Shown in pieces: positions 9,463 through 23,288 of a DNA stretch of 64,000 nt. The translations under genes and the position numbers were made by a program. The DNA lies in contig KQ964249.1 in the NCBI GenBank assembly GCA_001566295.1, positions 1,488,001 to 1,552,000 on the forward strand. Direction: 5' to 3'. The notes beneath the pieces are model-generated. The model was not told the origin of the DNA and did not search any database. It worked only from the letters and a program-made list of their open reading frames with translations. Numbering within the stretch: the first letter of the stretch is position 1; the number at the start of each line of letters is the position of its first letter. The stretch comes from Microdochium bolleyi (lineage: Eukaryota > Ascomycota > Sordariomycetes > Xylariales > Microdochiaceae).

Positions 9463-12400
9463 ACCTTGCCTCCAAGGTGCTAGTTTTATAGGATATAGTC
9501 TGATAGATAAGGACTATAAAATTACTTGACCAATAACTCTCCTCCAATCGTAAGTAAAGTGTTTGCAACTGTTATATTAATTGCCGGACCGTTATACTGC
9601 TAAAAGTACTGGACCAGCTTGATTTTAACTACGCTACTACCAACAGTGTGTCATCATGTAGTAGTAGTGTCGGTTCTATATAACTACATATCTTACTTTT
9701 CATATGTCTGATTGACGTAGACATTCCGTTCTATAAGAAATGCGATAGTATCGTTACACTAACAATATCGGGTATATGATTTGTAGTAGAATGAAAGTTC
9801 TGACACATGGATTGGCTCAATATGAGACCAGAAAGTTGTATCAAATTTCATAAGAATACTACACCATACTCACATTGATGGATGGATGGTTCCGATGTCG
9901 TAGATAATAAAGCCTTTGCAAAATATATAGGAACATCTTGTACGCTGACTATGAGCATTTCAGGCAGTAAAATTAGACGGAAGAGCTCTCTAGAGCTCTC
10001 AAACTTCGAGTAGTTCTTACATGCTTATAAGCATCCTTAGTAGATCTCATATTCGTACTACTTTATAATCCATAGTATTCTATAGCCTAGTATAGTTTGA
10101 TACTCCTTCCCAGGTGGCACGTATATATATCTTACCAAAAGTCTCCGAGTATCCGTTCTGTTCACCAGCTTCTATCTACTTTATGTAGTAGATATATCAA
10201 AGGAGGAAACATCTACCAGCATATAACTATACAAGCTATGTAAGGAAAATCGTGCTTTGCGAAAGACAATTATATCTATCTATCCACCACGAACGATGGA
10301 GTTAAAATGTCACTCTAAGTTTCTACATAGACAAAAGACTATTTAGATGAATTCTATACTATTATACTGAGCTACAGTCTAAATCTGAATGCATATTGAG
10401 TAATACGTATGACAAGTAAAGTATGGGATGTTGAAATGATTATAGAGAAGTCGGTAGATACTAAATGTCTGTTTGTAGCATAAATAATTATTTCCCAAGT
10501 AGTTCTCAAAAATGAAGTTCCATGAGTGCATAGTCTACTGCGGAATCATACAGCAGAGGTGGTAAGGTAAGAGGTTAAATAATCGCATTTGCAGTGTACT
10601 AGTCTTAATTGTCTAATAAATTCGTCGCATAAGTTGTCCTTATCTGCTTTTACAATAATCAGCTAGAAATTTCGTTGTGTCCTAGAATGCTTTTATTAGA
10701 AGGAACCCTCGTATACTGATGACCACTAATTGGTTTTTTTTTTTTGAGAAATTGTAAACAAGGACCGAAAAGTTGTAAGTAAGTAGTACTGTAGGTAGCT
10801 GCCTTTTTTGAGTATTGTTCCTTATTGCGAGTTCCCAGTTAGTACTATGGAGGCAAGCGGTTTGTTAACGGTTTGTTATTCAATTGACAAAGAAATTACG
10901 TGAATATACTAAGCTACGTATATAAATGGACAAGTTAAGAAGAGTTAGGCATCCTGTACTTGTCGTTTGATACTCATGCTGGTAGATAAGAAGCTTGTTA
11001 TCCAGTTTATTCTTAATAGTGGGCTCTAACAATATCTTTCATACAGTTTATTGTCGAGTTGAATATAAGGCTACGAGAAGTAAATATAGTAAATCTTCGA
11101 GTAAGTAAGACATTTAAGATACGGGGAGATTTGAAAAATATATGGTAAGGTATTTGCCATATATATGATGTTACGAAGATCCCTCATGATACCCTGAGCT
11201 GTAAAAAGCTCAAGGCTTTGACTCTTTTTTATTGGCCTTCTTCACATAATAGAGCTCACTATCTGGGACGAAGGTTGTAAGTACTTCAAAACTGAAGAAC
11301 GAGCATGTATACATACATAGGAAACACAGCTACGCCACTTGGAAAAGTGGTGCTTAGAACATTCCTGAGGATTTACACTACGTAATAGAGCTTAAATTAG
11401 GTTAAGTGAGTCATTATTGTATTATTGCTGCCTAGTGTAACTTCTATTGTAGGCTGTTCTTTAGATATAGACCAAGGTGAATGATTCCTAATCCTACCAG
11501 CATCCTACGCTAAGTCAAGAAATCTATCCAAGGATTTCAGACGTATGATATTTCTATATTGAAAGGTCTAAGACTTTACTGGTAGATAAATTCGAACTCG
11601 ACTTACTAATATTTCTACAAGTATTGTCCCATAGTGAGCTACCTTTGCAAAGTGTGGATTTAAGTATAGACTTTTGATTATTACAATCCTTCCTCACTTC
11701 AGTTCCAGGTCTCAGTGTTGTTTCCCGTACGCAGCTCACGCCGCGCTCCTGTATGAAAAGACCATTCATGTCCAGTCTGTGTGTGAGTCGATGAAACCCA
11801 ACCCTATGAGCCTAGTGTAGGTAATAATACAGTACGTTATACAGTTATAGATATAGATACTAGGAGCTACCAGAGATTCAACAAATTTGAGAAAATCCAT
11901 CCTGTTAAAATTAAAACATGCAAATAATACTTGAAAAGCTCTCGCAAATTGACGTAGTGCTTCCGCCGACTACTACAGTAGTATAGTTTCAAAGTTGGCC
12001 TTTGGTATGAGATCCGACAGGGGTATTCAATTCGACCCGAGCGAGTTTAGCGCAGGGAGTATCCAAGCGACTACAATTTCAAATGCGGCAGAAATAGCTA
12101 TCCTCACAAACGATTCTCCAGGGACTCGAAGTTAAAAAGAAATTGGAAGAATTCCTACACAATTCATGATTTAATTACTTGCTCTCAGGCATATATGGTT
12201 CACTGAAAAGGTAGCAATATAATCGCCCAAGCTTAGAATAGGCTTACTTGATAATATAGAGAGTAATATGGAAACAGTTTTGACGAAGATTTGATTGAGA
12301 TCGTTCATATTGTAGTCTACATAGTACATGTGTATAGGGCTATGGCTCTCATTATATCTATAGAAGGACCTTATTTACAACTCCTATATCTGAATCTCAA

Positions 12401-14389
12401 TATTAGGAAATACTTTTCATATTAGTATCTTACATCGTATCCAATTATTAGCAAGATCTCAGGGCGCGTGAGGATAGTAGGCCGGCTCAGTCAACATAGA
12501 CTCTTTGCTACGTCATCTTCTATCGACTCTGGACTCACTAACTACGTCGCACTCGACTCTATAGCAGGGCAGAATGTCTATAGTGCGTCTGGTCCTTTTG
12601 AGGCTCAACTGCGTTCTATAGAATAGCGACTGATATCTACAGACATGGGAAGTCTCAATAGAGAAGTAGTCTCTACTATCGCATTGACATAGAGTAATAC
12701 ACCTGGGTAGCTATAATGTAACTAAGCTCCAGTAAGAAGCATGTCAATAGCGACTTCGAATCCTGTACAGCATGGAAAACTTAGAAAACCATTTCAGCAA
12801 TCCTTGAATGCATTTTCAGGAATCACGCAATGTCCTATCTCGTAGGCAACCGATATCTAATTAGTGGTATCTAGAGAGCTATGTAGCTGGCATCACTATA
12901 AGTTATTAAGCTTTTGCAACTCATACCATTTCTAGATTTCCTATCTCTTAGTGCTTCTTCATGTGGTGTAAGTCATTTTTGATGTTGTAGCTTGTTGCAT
13001 TGAGTAGTATGCTTACCATGTTTACAGTATTTGTTTGCACTCTAACCAATCTTTAAAACATACGAGGAAGTGGTAGAGTTTATCAACTTCTCATGATACT
13101 TTTTACCTTTATCTTGAATATAGTAAATTCTTGAACCTACATGCTTATACTTGCTTGGTGCGATATTCTAGTCTCAATTTACTTTCTTATATTTACTTAG
13201 GCATTCCGTTTTCATTCTGTGGGATTGAATAAGTTAGTACGTAGTCAACCTAAATGCAAGGTTTATCTCTCCCACTCTAGTGACCGTGTATTTGCTACTT
13301 ATCAATCTTATACTTCAATATCTACGCTATTTGACGCTGCTGATATTAAACTTAGATAGACTATTGTATACCACAGTTATTGCGAAGTGCAAACGACGAC
13401 CGACATATTTGTAGTCTGGTGTGGTTTCACTATTCACCTATGGTGCGATAGTAATATATATAAAAAAAATGAGACGCTTGGCTTGGGCTTGTTGAGCTGA
13501 CTACAGAGACTTTTAGTTCTTGTGACTGATAACAGGTGACAGGAGAGAGTGAGTATACATCCAATAGTGGAAATAGATTAAATCGAACACGCAATGCCAA
13601 GACTTTCCACAAGTAGAGTTCTCCCTTTCTACTTCACGTTCGAATGAACAGAGAGCATGATGTTTCCTTTTAATTACATTCGTAATTGGGTCTTTTGTAG
13701 ATTGTATAATCAGCTCTTATAGGGGATATGCTAAGGAGAGATTAGAGTCTGCGTCCTCTAGGGACTGAGTTCCTCGCTATGGCTCATTCCTCTCTCAAAG
13801 CTGCTCACAAGTAGTACTACCATCCTTCATAATATGTGTATCTACATTCGAACTGCAGAAATCCTGCTTCCATACTATAATCTCAATGTATAGATTGTAA
13901 TTTTACTACGTTTCCTAGTCTTACATGTTTGAAGTCTGATATATAAAACAAGTAGATGAAATTGTACAATCTGGGTCATTATCACATACCAGTTACAAAT
14001 TACCACTAACAAGTCTCAGGTCAAGAATAATTTCATTTCTTATAAAACAAAACACCACTTATACTCTATTAATATACTAGTAACCTAATACTGGAAAGCT
14101 GCTTTATTACAAGGGGAGTAAGCTAACAATATTTATCATGCTCTATTATCTATATGTATAGGCATATTGCTATCAAGCAGGTATGTATGCTTAAAAAGCC
14201 TACTTTCAATTGCAAAGCACAGCTAGTTTATCATAGCATTGAAATCTAAAACTTGTCTATGGGTATTGATCTATTCAACACGAAAGTCTTGGAAAGAGCT
14301 AGACAATTTATGTTGATTGCTTTTTAGCACCGGAACATTATGTTTTTCAAGAGGAGTATCTATATTACTAGGAGTAATGAGGCTATGGT

Positions 14390-14720
14390 AATTCTCAAGG
14401 CCGGCGTCCGCGCGCGGAGCCTGGTCGATTACCGGTTCGTTGCAGTTGTTATTGTTTTTTTAAGGAGGCCAGGTTACGGTAAGCGCTGCAAAGCCCTCGA
14501 TGTAATTGGCCACACAGGGCGCCGTAGTGGACGCATGTTTGATAGGTAACATAATGCGATCCTCAGACTCCTTCTGCCTTATAGTGCCCGACGGGCAGTC
14601 TGGGAGACAGGATACGGGCCCGTCCGTCCGTATCTCTCGTTCTGCACCTACGTGGCGGTAAGAGCTGGCGCACGGTCAAAGAAAAACTACGACTCATTGG
14701 CGGTATCTACAGCGTAACTA
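14390..14720. other. GC-rich island inside the AT-rich block
   Basis: About 330 bp have near-genomic GC content, including GGCCGGCGTCCGCGCGCGGA near 14399 and GGGCCCGTCCGTCCGTATC near 14616, surrounded on both sides by AT-rich DNA. CpG dinucleotides and CpA are retained, so this piece appears to have escaped RIP. It contains a 69-codon open frame that resembles nothing I recognise. The simplest reading is unique-copy sequence left between mutated repeats, or a fragment too short for RIP. Confidence 0.45.
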
Positions 14721-17700
14721 CCTTATCACATGAAAGTTTTGTCCGTAAAAAGCCCTGGAGCTGTTCGGGTGTTATGACCAACAATGGATTCTTCAGGTAT
14801 CTTCGTCACTCGCAGGTTAACTCAAACGTTGTTCTAGGTCCTCTCTTGGTAACGTTTCACTCTGCATGGCTGCTCGAAGTGTGTCGCGTTGCCCTTTCCA
14901 AAGCGACTTGAGGATAATAGAATGCATATAATCAACAAGACGTGGATGACCGTTGTACAAAGTAGATCATATGTCTTGACCCAGAGTAGTCCTCGGGCTA
15001 ACCTAAACTCGCCCATAGAAAGAGGTAGTAGTCAGCAATATAAAAGTCGGAAATACTAATCTTTCATTTTATGAACTGATAGATATATATAACTATATAC
15101 TCTAACAGATGGATTTAATTCCAATCAGCGCTTGAACTGACCAATACACAGAGTACTAGCCTGTATACATCAATAACGCTTTTATCGACTCGAATACATA
15201 GGAAGCAAGTATATTCTACACAATTCAAGACATCCTTCTCCATTCCCATTTATAAAAGGACAACTTGACATCATTTTATTCTAGTCTGATTTTAAAGTTG
15301 AATGATCTAGAGGGCAGATATAATAGATTACATAATGTATATATTATCCTCTCTCCTCTAAAATATGTATTGATCTATTGGATATGTGTCTACATATTGT
15401 TACTCCTCTCAATATAGACTAAACTTAAAAAATAATATCTATTAACCCTTGCTACTAAGTAAGTATCTTGGAAGTTAATAGCAACTGGATTCATATAGCT
15501 ATTATAAAGAAGCAGAAATGGGGTTCAGGCACAGGTATATACAGAGACTAGCTTTTATTGTAGACAGCTTACATTACAATTTCAGCTGTTGTTAGGAGAG
15601 AAATCTGTCTACCAAGAAAAAAGATCCACCCCATGGATAGCTGTCTTATCCTACGATTAGTGGAGCACTGATATACTCTTGCCGCGGAAGGCAGTGTAAG
15701 ACGGATATGCCTATCTACATATCCCCAAACCCGGTCTGGAACTCAACACAAACTTCATACTCATCATAATAATAATAAGCACACTGAAGCTAACCTTATT
15801 TGATATGAAATGACTATCCTTTATGTCAACAGAGTTGCGGAAAATAATCCAATATCCTATGGACATGATAGCCTATCTCTTGAGTACTCATAAGCAAAGT
15901 ATCAGATCAGGGAATACGAATAGCTAAATACTAGTATTACTACTACACCTTGCTTTGGTTTCTAATAATTCAAAACGCACTCCGCAAGAGTATTGTACTA
16001 AAATACGACACCGTACTATACAAGATATATGTACGCAAAGATACGTTATCGTAGTTTTAGCATGAGAGTATAATAAGTATCAGAAATAGTCAAAGCCTCT
16101 CCATACATGAAAAGCAGGCTATGTGTATGTATAGCTATTTCTAGATAAGTCTTCATAGTAGATATAATCGATTCTCTATATTTATAGAGTATCCTCATGT
16201 ACCTGTCATAGTTAAGTAGTCTTATATAGCATATCTCTCACATTGGCAGCAGGTATTCATATAGAACTTCCAGCTCTTAACTTGTAGAGAAACAGAAAAT
16301 ACTCGTTCTGTGGGCTTTTACTCTCCACTCTTTGAGCACTCTTTGAGTGGTATTATTATTGTCATTTGCACCGGTAACTTGGCATAGCTTTAAGTATACC
16401 GTGGTGTCCATACAATAAATCATGGTCCAGCCAGTGACCCGACAGAACATGTCTACAAAATAAATAGGAATATACCTGCATATTCAACAGGGTATAAATA
16501 CATATTGTATTCGCTAGGCACTGTCTTGAACGATTGTGTTAAACGTGCCTGCTATTATTAGGATGCAATAAAGCCTGTTTGAAATAGATATAGCGGACTA
16601 CATTACTGCTGGATCTTACGATATAACGAGCGAAGTGTTTGTTTAATTAGTCTCAGTGCTCCAAGTCACAGGTGTCACCCTATTACACACTTGTATATAA
16701 TCTCGAAAGTTTTGATCGTGTAGAGCCCGCTCTATAAGTAACGTAACCCATCATTAGCGTATAGACTTTGTCCAGACTTATATCAGCACGGCTAAGGGTA
16801 GTAGAGTTACACCTTCGGAAGAGTATAGCAAGTAGTAAGCGTCTGATATAGTTCATGATACGGATCCAAGCAAGGGCAGAAATATCTATAAAAATGAAAT
16901 ATAGTGCTTTCTCTAGTTTTCCAGGCTAACAAAAGATGTATAGCTAGTATCCCAAGAGCCTGCCTGCCACTTACCTATTTTTGATTATATTTATAATGAG
17001 AATAGTCTTACGTAGGGGTAAAATAGTTACAATCCGTATCTCGTCTATTTAGTATTCGTTTGTCAAATGTATCTAAACATTAATGGTAGATATGGATTTG
17101 CAGTAACTCTTTTAAAGTACTAGCTCTCTTTGAGTCCGTGCTAAATAAACAAAGATACCTGGCTATGTCAATACTTTTCTGGTATTAGTAAATTACCCCT
17201 ATGAATATCCAACTGTCTCTTCAACGCCTTACATCTTTGTGTATATTGTACCTTATCTATTACGAAAGATTACTTAAAATGATAGGAGTTTTGCGTTAAA
17301 AGGTATTCCTTGTTACATAAGAACAACAACCTGCTCGCCGCTTCGTGGAACCAAATGTTAGCACTGTATACCTATCTATTTGCAACACTCTATCTATCGA
17401 TACTGCTAGTTTATACAAGACTATCTTTTGGAAACAATATATTCTACGGTAGTCTGTACATTCTCTACCTATCTACTAAACCCTCTCTCTTACATGCTAT
17501 ATTGTAGAATCTATATGGCTGCTCATTACACTATATCGGCGTTTGAAACATGTCGTTCTATGTTAAACTTACTAGTTATACAGCATACGTAATTGTTCTA
17601 TAGGAACTTGTACCAAAAATGTAGAAATGGTCGTACAGATGTCCTTTGAAGTATGATATGATTAGGTCAGCACGTTTTTTTGCATATAGCGTGAACGCCG

Positions 17701-18230
17701 TTCTTGGGTATGGACATCCTCCTGCTAGGAAACTATACAGCTGAGAAGTTGTATATACAGCTTGCAACATTTCAAAATCAAACAACCTACTTTATCTACC
17801 TATTTAGAGGAGGTCATATATTATATACACCAATATCAATACAAGTATACAAATGATCAGTGCATTACGCCAAAAGAGAACTGCGCGGCAACATCTACAG
17901 TGTATAATTATCCTAGAGTTAGTTCTACTCGCCGTATAGCTGATTGTGCTCTTTGCCTACATGCACCTCTATTCCAGAGAAGTATCGAGCATCGCAACCT
18001 CAATTTAAAAGGAGCAACTCAGATCAAGACCATAACAAAGCGCAAAAGACAACCCGTCAACCCGATAGCCATAGAAGCGAACGACCTGGAATCGTCCTGT
18101 GGTTCGCGGCCCTGCACAGTATAGCGTATAGCTCGACTTACGAATATAGACTGGTACAAAAGGTTTACAATAAGAACACCTCATTAGTGGCCCACCGCTT
18201 ACTTGGTAGTGACCGTGCTTAGACAGAAGT

Positions 18231-19371
18231 CGAGCACCATAGACTATTTCCTACTCACAACATTCAACGTTATGTATTACAATGGTTGCATTGAGTAATC
18301 GCTACTGGACCGGAAGAGGTGGTGTTCGCAGGTGAGACTGGCTTCGCCCAAGCCCCGAAGCTCAGCCCAGGCGCGCAACACGGGAACAACTAGATTCATT
18401 CGTCGCTGCGGCGAAGTGATACATGGATGATATGCGAGAGCAGTTGCCTCCAGGTACTCATGGCTCCTGTAGTATTGAGACTGATCCCAGACCTACGTTG
18501 CCAGCTCTGACCGAAGGGCATGTGATCATCAGTATCAGCAAGAGACCGCGGAGAGCAACTGTGCTGGCTGCCAACAACTCGAGAAACTGGACATCGACCA
18601 GCTGTAGCGTCGTGGGTAGGTACTCTGGCATGTAGATTGTCGAGGTTAGATAATGTCCCCTTGGACACATCGAACGCGCCGAGCTCACCACAAATCAGCC
18701 TTCCATTTTGCCGGCATGGGGCTGCTGCAAGCGAGTCTTGTCAGTGAACTCTGTGGCGTGCTCCATCATCTGTGGTGTGAGTGTTGACTGTTGAAGCTCA
18801 GAAGTAAGCACCCAGGCGTGCGCCAAGTGGAGTTGGAGATGCTGACTAAAATACGCCTGAGTCCGATGTGAGACTCTCCCGGGTAGCGCCAACCCCCGGC
18901 TCAGGGCGGATCCCGAAAGTTAGAGCACGGTCGGATCGCGTTCCTGGCGGTCGCCTACTTGCCTCTTTACGCCATCATACCTTTCGACCAAGCCGTCGCA
19001 TTTCTCCTCGTTGCGACTTCACTGGTGGCCGCTGTCGAGCCGCCACTGCTTTTCGTATCGCTGAAGAGCTCGCTGCTCTCCGTAGCGCCTGGCAGCCCGA
19101 GCACTAGCGCTTCAGTGATTTTCCCAGCAGCTCACCGCGACGGTGACCATCGCCACACTACTCTTGGGGTACGACACAAAGCGGTCCGATCGTGTGCAAC
19201 TGCGAACCCAGCACGGCAGAAGCGACCTCTGCTGATAGCAGCTAGCTCGCGCTTCTGCGATCGCGATCGCCAGCACCCTTCCGCCTGAGCCGCCCCGTGG
19301 CAAGAGTGGCCGTTTCCCGACAAATCCTCTACCAACGGTGTTCTGCCTGATTGGCGACCAATATTTCCACC
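18231..19371. promoter_or_regulatory. RPB2 upstream region and border of AT-rich block
   Basis: Composition returns to normal across 18,230-18,300. The last 500 bp are GC-rich and pyrimidine-biased, as expected for the promoter and 5' leader of a constitutive gene. Short open frames on both strands here are not supported by any similarity. No TATA box close to the RPB2 start was seen, consistent with a housekeeping promoter. Confidence 0.4.
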
Positions 19372-22300
19372 ATGGCCGACTACGACGAGGGCTACGAGTA
19401 TGAGGAGGATTACGGCGACGAGGATGTGAACATCACACCAGAGGATTGCTGGACAGTCATATCCTCGTACTTCGACACCAAGGGTCTCGTGTCGCAGCAG
19501 ATTGACTCCTTCAACGATTTCCAGGAGACCACCATTCAGGAGCTCATTGATGAGTACTCTCATATGACCATCGATGAGAATAACCCACCAGTGTCTGCCT
19601 CCGAGGGCGAGATCCTTCTCCGCCGCTACGAGATCAAGCTTGGTAGTGTCATAATATCGCGTCCCGTTATTACCGAGGGCGACAGCACGACCGCGCCTTT
19701 GCTCCCTTACGAATGCCGCGATCGCAACCTTACCTACGCTGCCGCCATCTATGTCGATATACGGTCCAAGACGTCGAGCTGTATCGAGGAACCCATACCT
19801 TTGCAAGACCTGGACGACGAGCAGCAGGCCGAGATGAGCCGGACTGGTGAACACCCGACGAAGCTCAACTGGCACGTGGAATCAGATAATACCGGAGCAG
19901 AGAAGGCGCCCCAGAGCGTGTTCATCGGCAAGCTGCCTGTCATGGTCAAGTCCAAGGCGTGCCATCTCAGTCGCGAGTCTGAGGAGGATTTGTTCCTGCT
20001 CAATGAGTGCCCGTACGACCAAGGTGGCTACTTCATCATCAACGGAAGTGAGAAGGTTCTCATTGCGCAAGAGCGTTCGGCGGCCAACATCGTCCAGGTC
20101 TTCAAGAAGGCCCAGCCCAGCCCATTCTCATATACCGCCGAGATCAGGAGTGCCCTTGAAAAGGGCTCGCGCCTCATTTCATCGCTCATGCTGAAACTCT
20201 ACACAAAAGGTGACGCGAGTCGTGGTGCGTATGGTTCGACGATCCACAGCACCCTTCCATACGTCAAGGCCGATCTCCCAATCGCGATCGTGTTCCGTGC
20301 TTTGGGTGTCGTCTCTGACGAGGAGATCCTCAACCACATCTGCTACGACCGCAACGACAGTCAGATGCTAGAAATGCTCCGGCCTTGTATCGAAGAGGCA
20401 TTCTGTATCCAGGATCGCGAGGTCGCTCTCGACTACATTGGCAAGCGCGGAAACCAGACCACTGGCATGACCCGTGATCGTCGTGTCCGTGCCGCCAAGG
20501 ATATTCTGCAGAAGGAAATGCTGCCACATATCTCTCAACAGGAGGGTTGTGAGACGCGCAAGGCTTTCTTCCTGGGCTACATGGTCCACAAGCTTCTCCA
20601 GTGCGCACTGGGACGCCGCGACATTGATGATCGTGATCATTTCGGCAAGAAGCGTCTGGATCTGGCTGGTCCTCTTCTCGCAAAACTTTTCCGCAATCTG
20701 GTCCGTCGCATGACGCAAGAGATCCAGATGTCTCTGCGCCGTGCGGTTGAGCAGGGCAAGGACTTCCTCATCGAGATCGCTGTGAAGCCTCAGATCATCA
20801 CCAACGGACTCAAGTACTCCCTCGCCACTGGCAACTGGGGTGACCAGAAGAAGGCCATGAGCTCCACGGCTGGTGTTTCGCAGGTGTTGAATCGGTACAC
20901 CTTTGCGTCTACCTTGTCTCACTTGCGCAGAACAAACACTCCCGTCGGCCGAGATGGCAAGCTTGCCAAACCTCGCCAGCTGCACAACACGCACTGGGGT
21001 CTTGTCTGTCCGGCTGAGACGCCCGAGGGGCAGGCTTGTGGTCTGGTCAAGAACCTTTCTCTCATGTGCTCAATCAGCGTGGGAACCTCAACGGAACCCA
21101 TTATCGACTACATGATCACGAGGAACATGGAGGTGCTTGAGGAGTACGAGCCACTACGATACCCGAACGCAACAAAGATCTTCCTGAACGGATCGTGGAT
21201 TGGCGTGCACCAGGATCCCAAGACGTTGGTGCGCGATGTCCAGCAACTTCGTCGCAACAATCAGATCCCTGCAGAGGTCTCGCTCATTCGTGACATCAGA
21301 GACCGTGAGTTCAAGATATTTTCTGACGCCGGTCGTGTCATGCGCCCCCTGTTTGTGGTAGAGCAAGAGGACAACCCAGACACTGGGGTGGAGAAAGGTT
21401 CCTTGGTGCTCAATAAGGAGCATATCAGGAAGCTCGAGAACGACCAGGCTCACGGTGCTGGGAGCGAGGAGTACTTTGGCTGGCAAGGCCTGGTCAACGA
21501 AGGTGTGATTGAATACTTGGACGCCGAAGAAGAGGAGACCTCGATGATCTGCATGACCGCTGAGGATCTCGAGACCTTCCGGCTGGCGAAACAAGGCCAC
21601 GACATGACAACGGATAACAGCGAGGAGCCGAACAAGCGAGTGAAGACTCGGATGAACCCGACAACGCACATGTACACTCACTGCGAAATCCACCCCAGTA
21701 TGCTTCTGGGCATCTGCGCCAGCATCATTCCATTCCCCGACCACAACCAGGTAAGCCAGTGTGACCACGGATAGGCTTTCTTCGCATGGAGCCGCCTCTC
21801 TTTATGATACTGACTCGTACCACAATTAGTCACCGCGTAACTGCTACCAATCTGCTATGGGTAAACAAGCCATGGGCTTCTTCCTCACGAACTACTCCCG
21901 GCGCATGGACACGATGGCAAACATTCTGTATTACCCGCAGAAGCCCCTCGGCACCACCCGTTCCATGGAGTTCCTCAAGTTCCGAGAGCTTCCAGCTGGG
22001 CAGAATGCGATTGTCGCCATCGCCTGTTATTCGGGCTACAACCAGGAAGATTCCGTCATCATGAACCAGAGCAGCATCGATCGCGGCATTTTCCGCAGTC
22101 TGTTCTTCCGTTCATACAGCGACTGCGAGAAGCGCATTGGTATCAACACAATCGAGCAGTTTGAGAAACCGTTCAGAGCCGATACTCTTCGCCTAAAACA
22201 GGGCACGTATGACAAACTCGATGATGACGGCATCATCGCTCCAGGTATCCGAGTATCCGGAGAAGACATAATCATCGGCAAGACTTCACCAATCAACCCG

Positions 22301-23288
22301 GAAAATGAGGAGATGGGTCAGCGCACCAAGGTTCACGTCAAGCGTGACGCCTCGACGCCACTCCGAAGCACCGAGAGCGGGCTGATCGATCAGGTCATCA
22401 TCACGACCAACGCAGATGGCCTTCGATATGTAAAGGTGCGAGTACGGACCACCAAAATCCCTCAGATTGGTGATAAATTCGCCTCGCGTCACGGTCAGAA
22501 GGGCACTATTGGTGTCACTTATCGTCAGGAGGACATGCCTTTCACGCGTGAAGGCATCACTCCCGACATCATCATCAACCCCCACGCTATCCCGTCTCGT
22601 ATGACGATCGCCCATTTGATCGAGTGCCTTCTCAGCAAGGTCGCCACGTTGAAGGGAATGGAAGGTGACGCAACTCCTTTCACGGATGTGACGGTCGACT
22701 CTGTCTCCAATCTGCTGCGTGAGCATGGCTACCAGTCGCGTGGCTTCGAGATCATGTACCATGGCCACACGGGGCGGAAGCTCCGCTCGCAAGTCTTCTT
22801 TGGGCCAACCTACTACCAGCGTCTGCGTCATATGGTGGACGACAAGATTCACGCCCGCGCTCGCGGCCCCGTGCAGATAATGACACGTCAGCCCGTGGAA
22901 GGTCGTGCCAGGGATGGTGGTTTGCGTTTTGGAGAAATGGAGCGTGATTGCATGATTGCTCACGGCGCCGCTGCTTTCCTCAAGGAGCGTCTGTTCGAGG
23001 TGTCGGATGCCTTCCGAGTCCACATCTGCGAGATCTGTGGTCTCATGACCCCTGTCGCGTAAGTTGTGCTTGCTCTTCGTGACCACCCTTGTCCGTCTAC
23101 GTAATACTAATTTGCTGCCCAACAGTCATCTGACCAAGCAGACGTTCGAGTGTCGGCCTTGCAAGAACAAGACGCGGATTGCTCAGATTCACATCCCTTA
23201 CGCTGCCAAGCTCCTTTTCCAGGAGTTGCAAGCAATGAACATCGCATCGCGCATGTTTACAGATCGCTCAGGTGTTTCTGTGCGCTAG
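19372..23288 (+). CDS. RPB2: DNA-directed RNA polymerase II second-largest subunit
   Basis: There are three exons, 19372-21750, 21830-23058 and 23126-23288, giving 1256 residues, the usual RPB2 length. The ATG at 19372 sits in CCACCATGG and gives MADYDEGYEYEEDYG, the acidic fungal RPB2 start. Diagnostic segments include GGYFIINGSEKVLIAQE (lobe/protrusion), CPAETPEGQACGLVKNL, GYNQEDSVIMNQSS (active-site face), FASRHGQKGTIG (hybrid-binding) and the C-terminal zinc ribbon CEICGLMT ... FECRPC. The second intron falls inside the zinc ribbon, and the splice rebuilds VAHLTKQTFEC. The product forms the catalytic cleft of Pol II with RPB1 in the nucleus. The gene is single-copy and is widely used for fungal phylogeny. 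It lies about 1.1 kb from the AT-rich block. Confidence 0.98.

Larger units (their letters stand above)
8110..18230. repeat. AT-rich, RIP-like degenerate repeat block without genes
   Basis: About 10.1 kb differ abruptly from both flanks: very AT-rich, dense in TpA dinucleotides, with stop codons in all six frames so that the longest open frame is about 120 codons (near 17.8 kb) and most are under 70. This is the expected end state of repeat-induced point mutation, which converts CpA to TpA in duplicated sequence of Pezizomycotina. Transposase or reverse-transcriptase motifs could not be read in any frame. The borders are sharp at both ends. One terminal-inverted-repeat relic and one GC-rich island are annotated separately. 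Heterochromatin over such blocks is known for the class but is inferred here. Confidence 0.85.

Noticed and set aside
10734..10745. T12 run as a possible LINE poly(A) tail
   Set aside because: No LINE-type coding motif next to it. A homopolymer in AT-rich DNA needs no such explanation.
12440..12780. Less AT-rich patch in the AT block with repeated TCGACTCT words
   Set aside because: No frame with retrotransposon gag or pol motifs could be read. Probably a less mutated repeat remnant.
14390..14720. tRNA or rRNA gene in the GC-rich island
   Set aside because: No cloverleaf with a TTCRANNC box or rRNA signature could be found.
17310..17510. Possible LTR (TGTTAGCACTG ... with TACCTATCT repeats)
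   Set aside because: No second copy was found in the window, and no reverse transcriptase or primer-binding site could be identified.
20368..20994. 208-codon open frame antisense to RPB2
   Set aside because: Shadow of the RPB2 coding frame, with no family features.
22286..23122. 278-codon open frame antisense to RPB2
   Set aside because: It lies wholly on the opposite strand of conserved RPB2 exon sequence, and its composition mirrors that gene. No recognisable domain.
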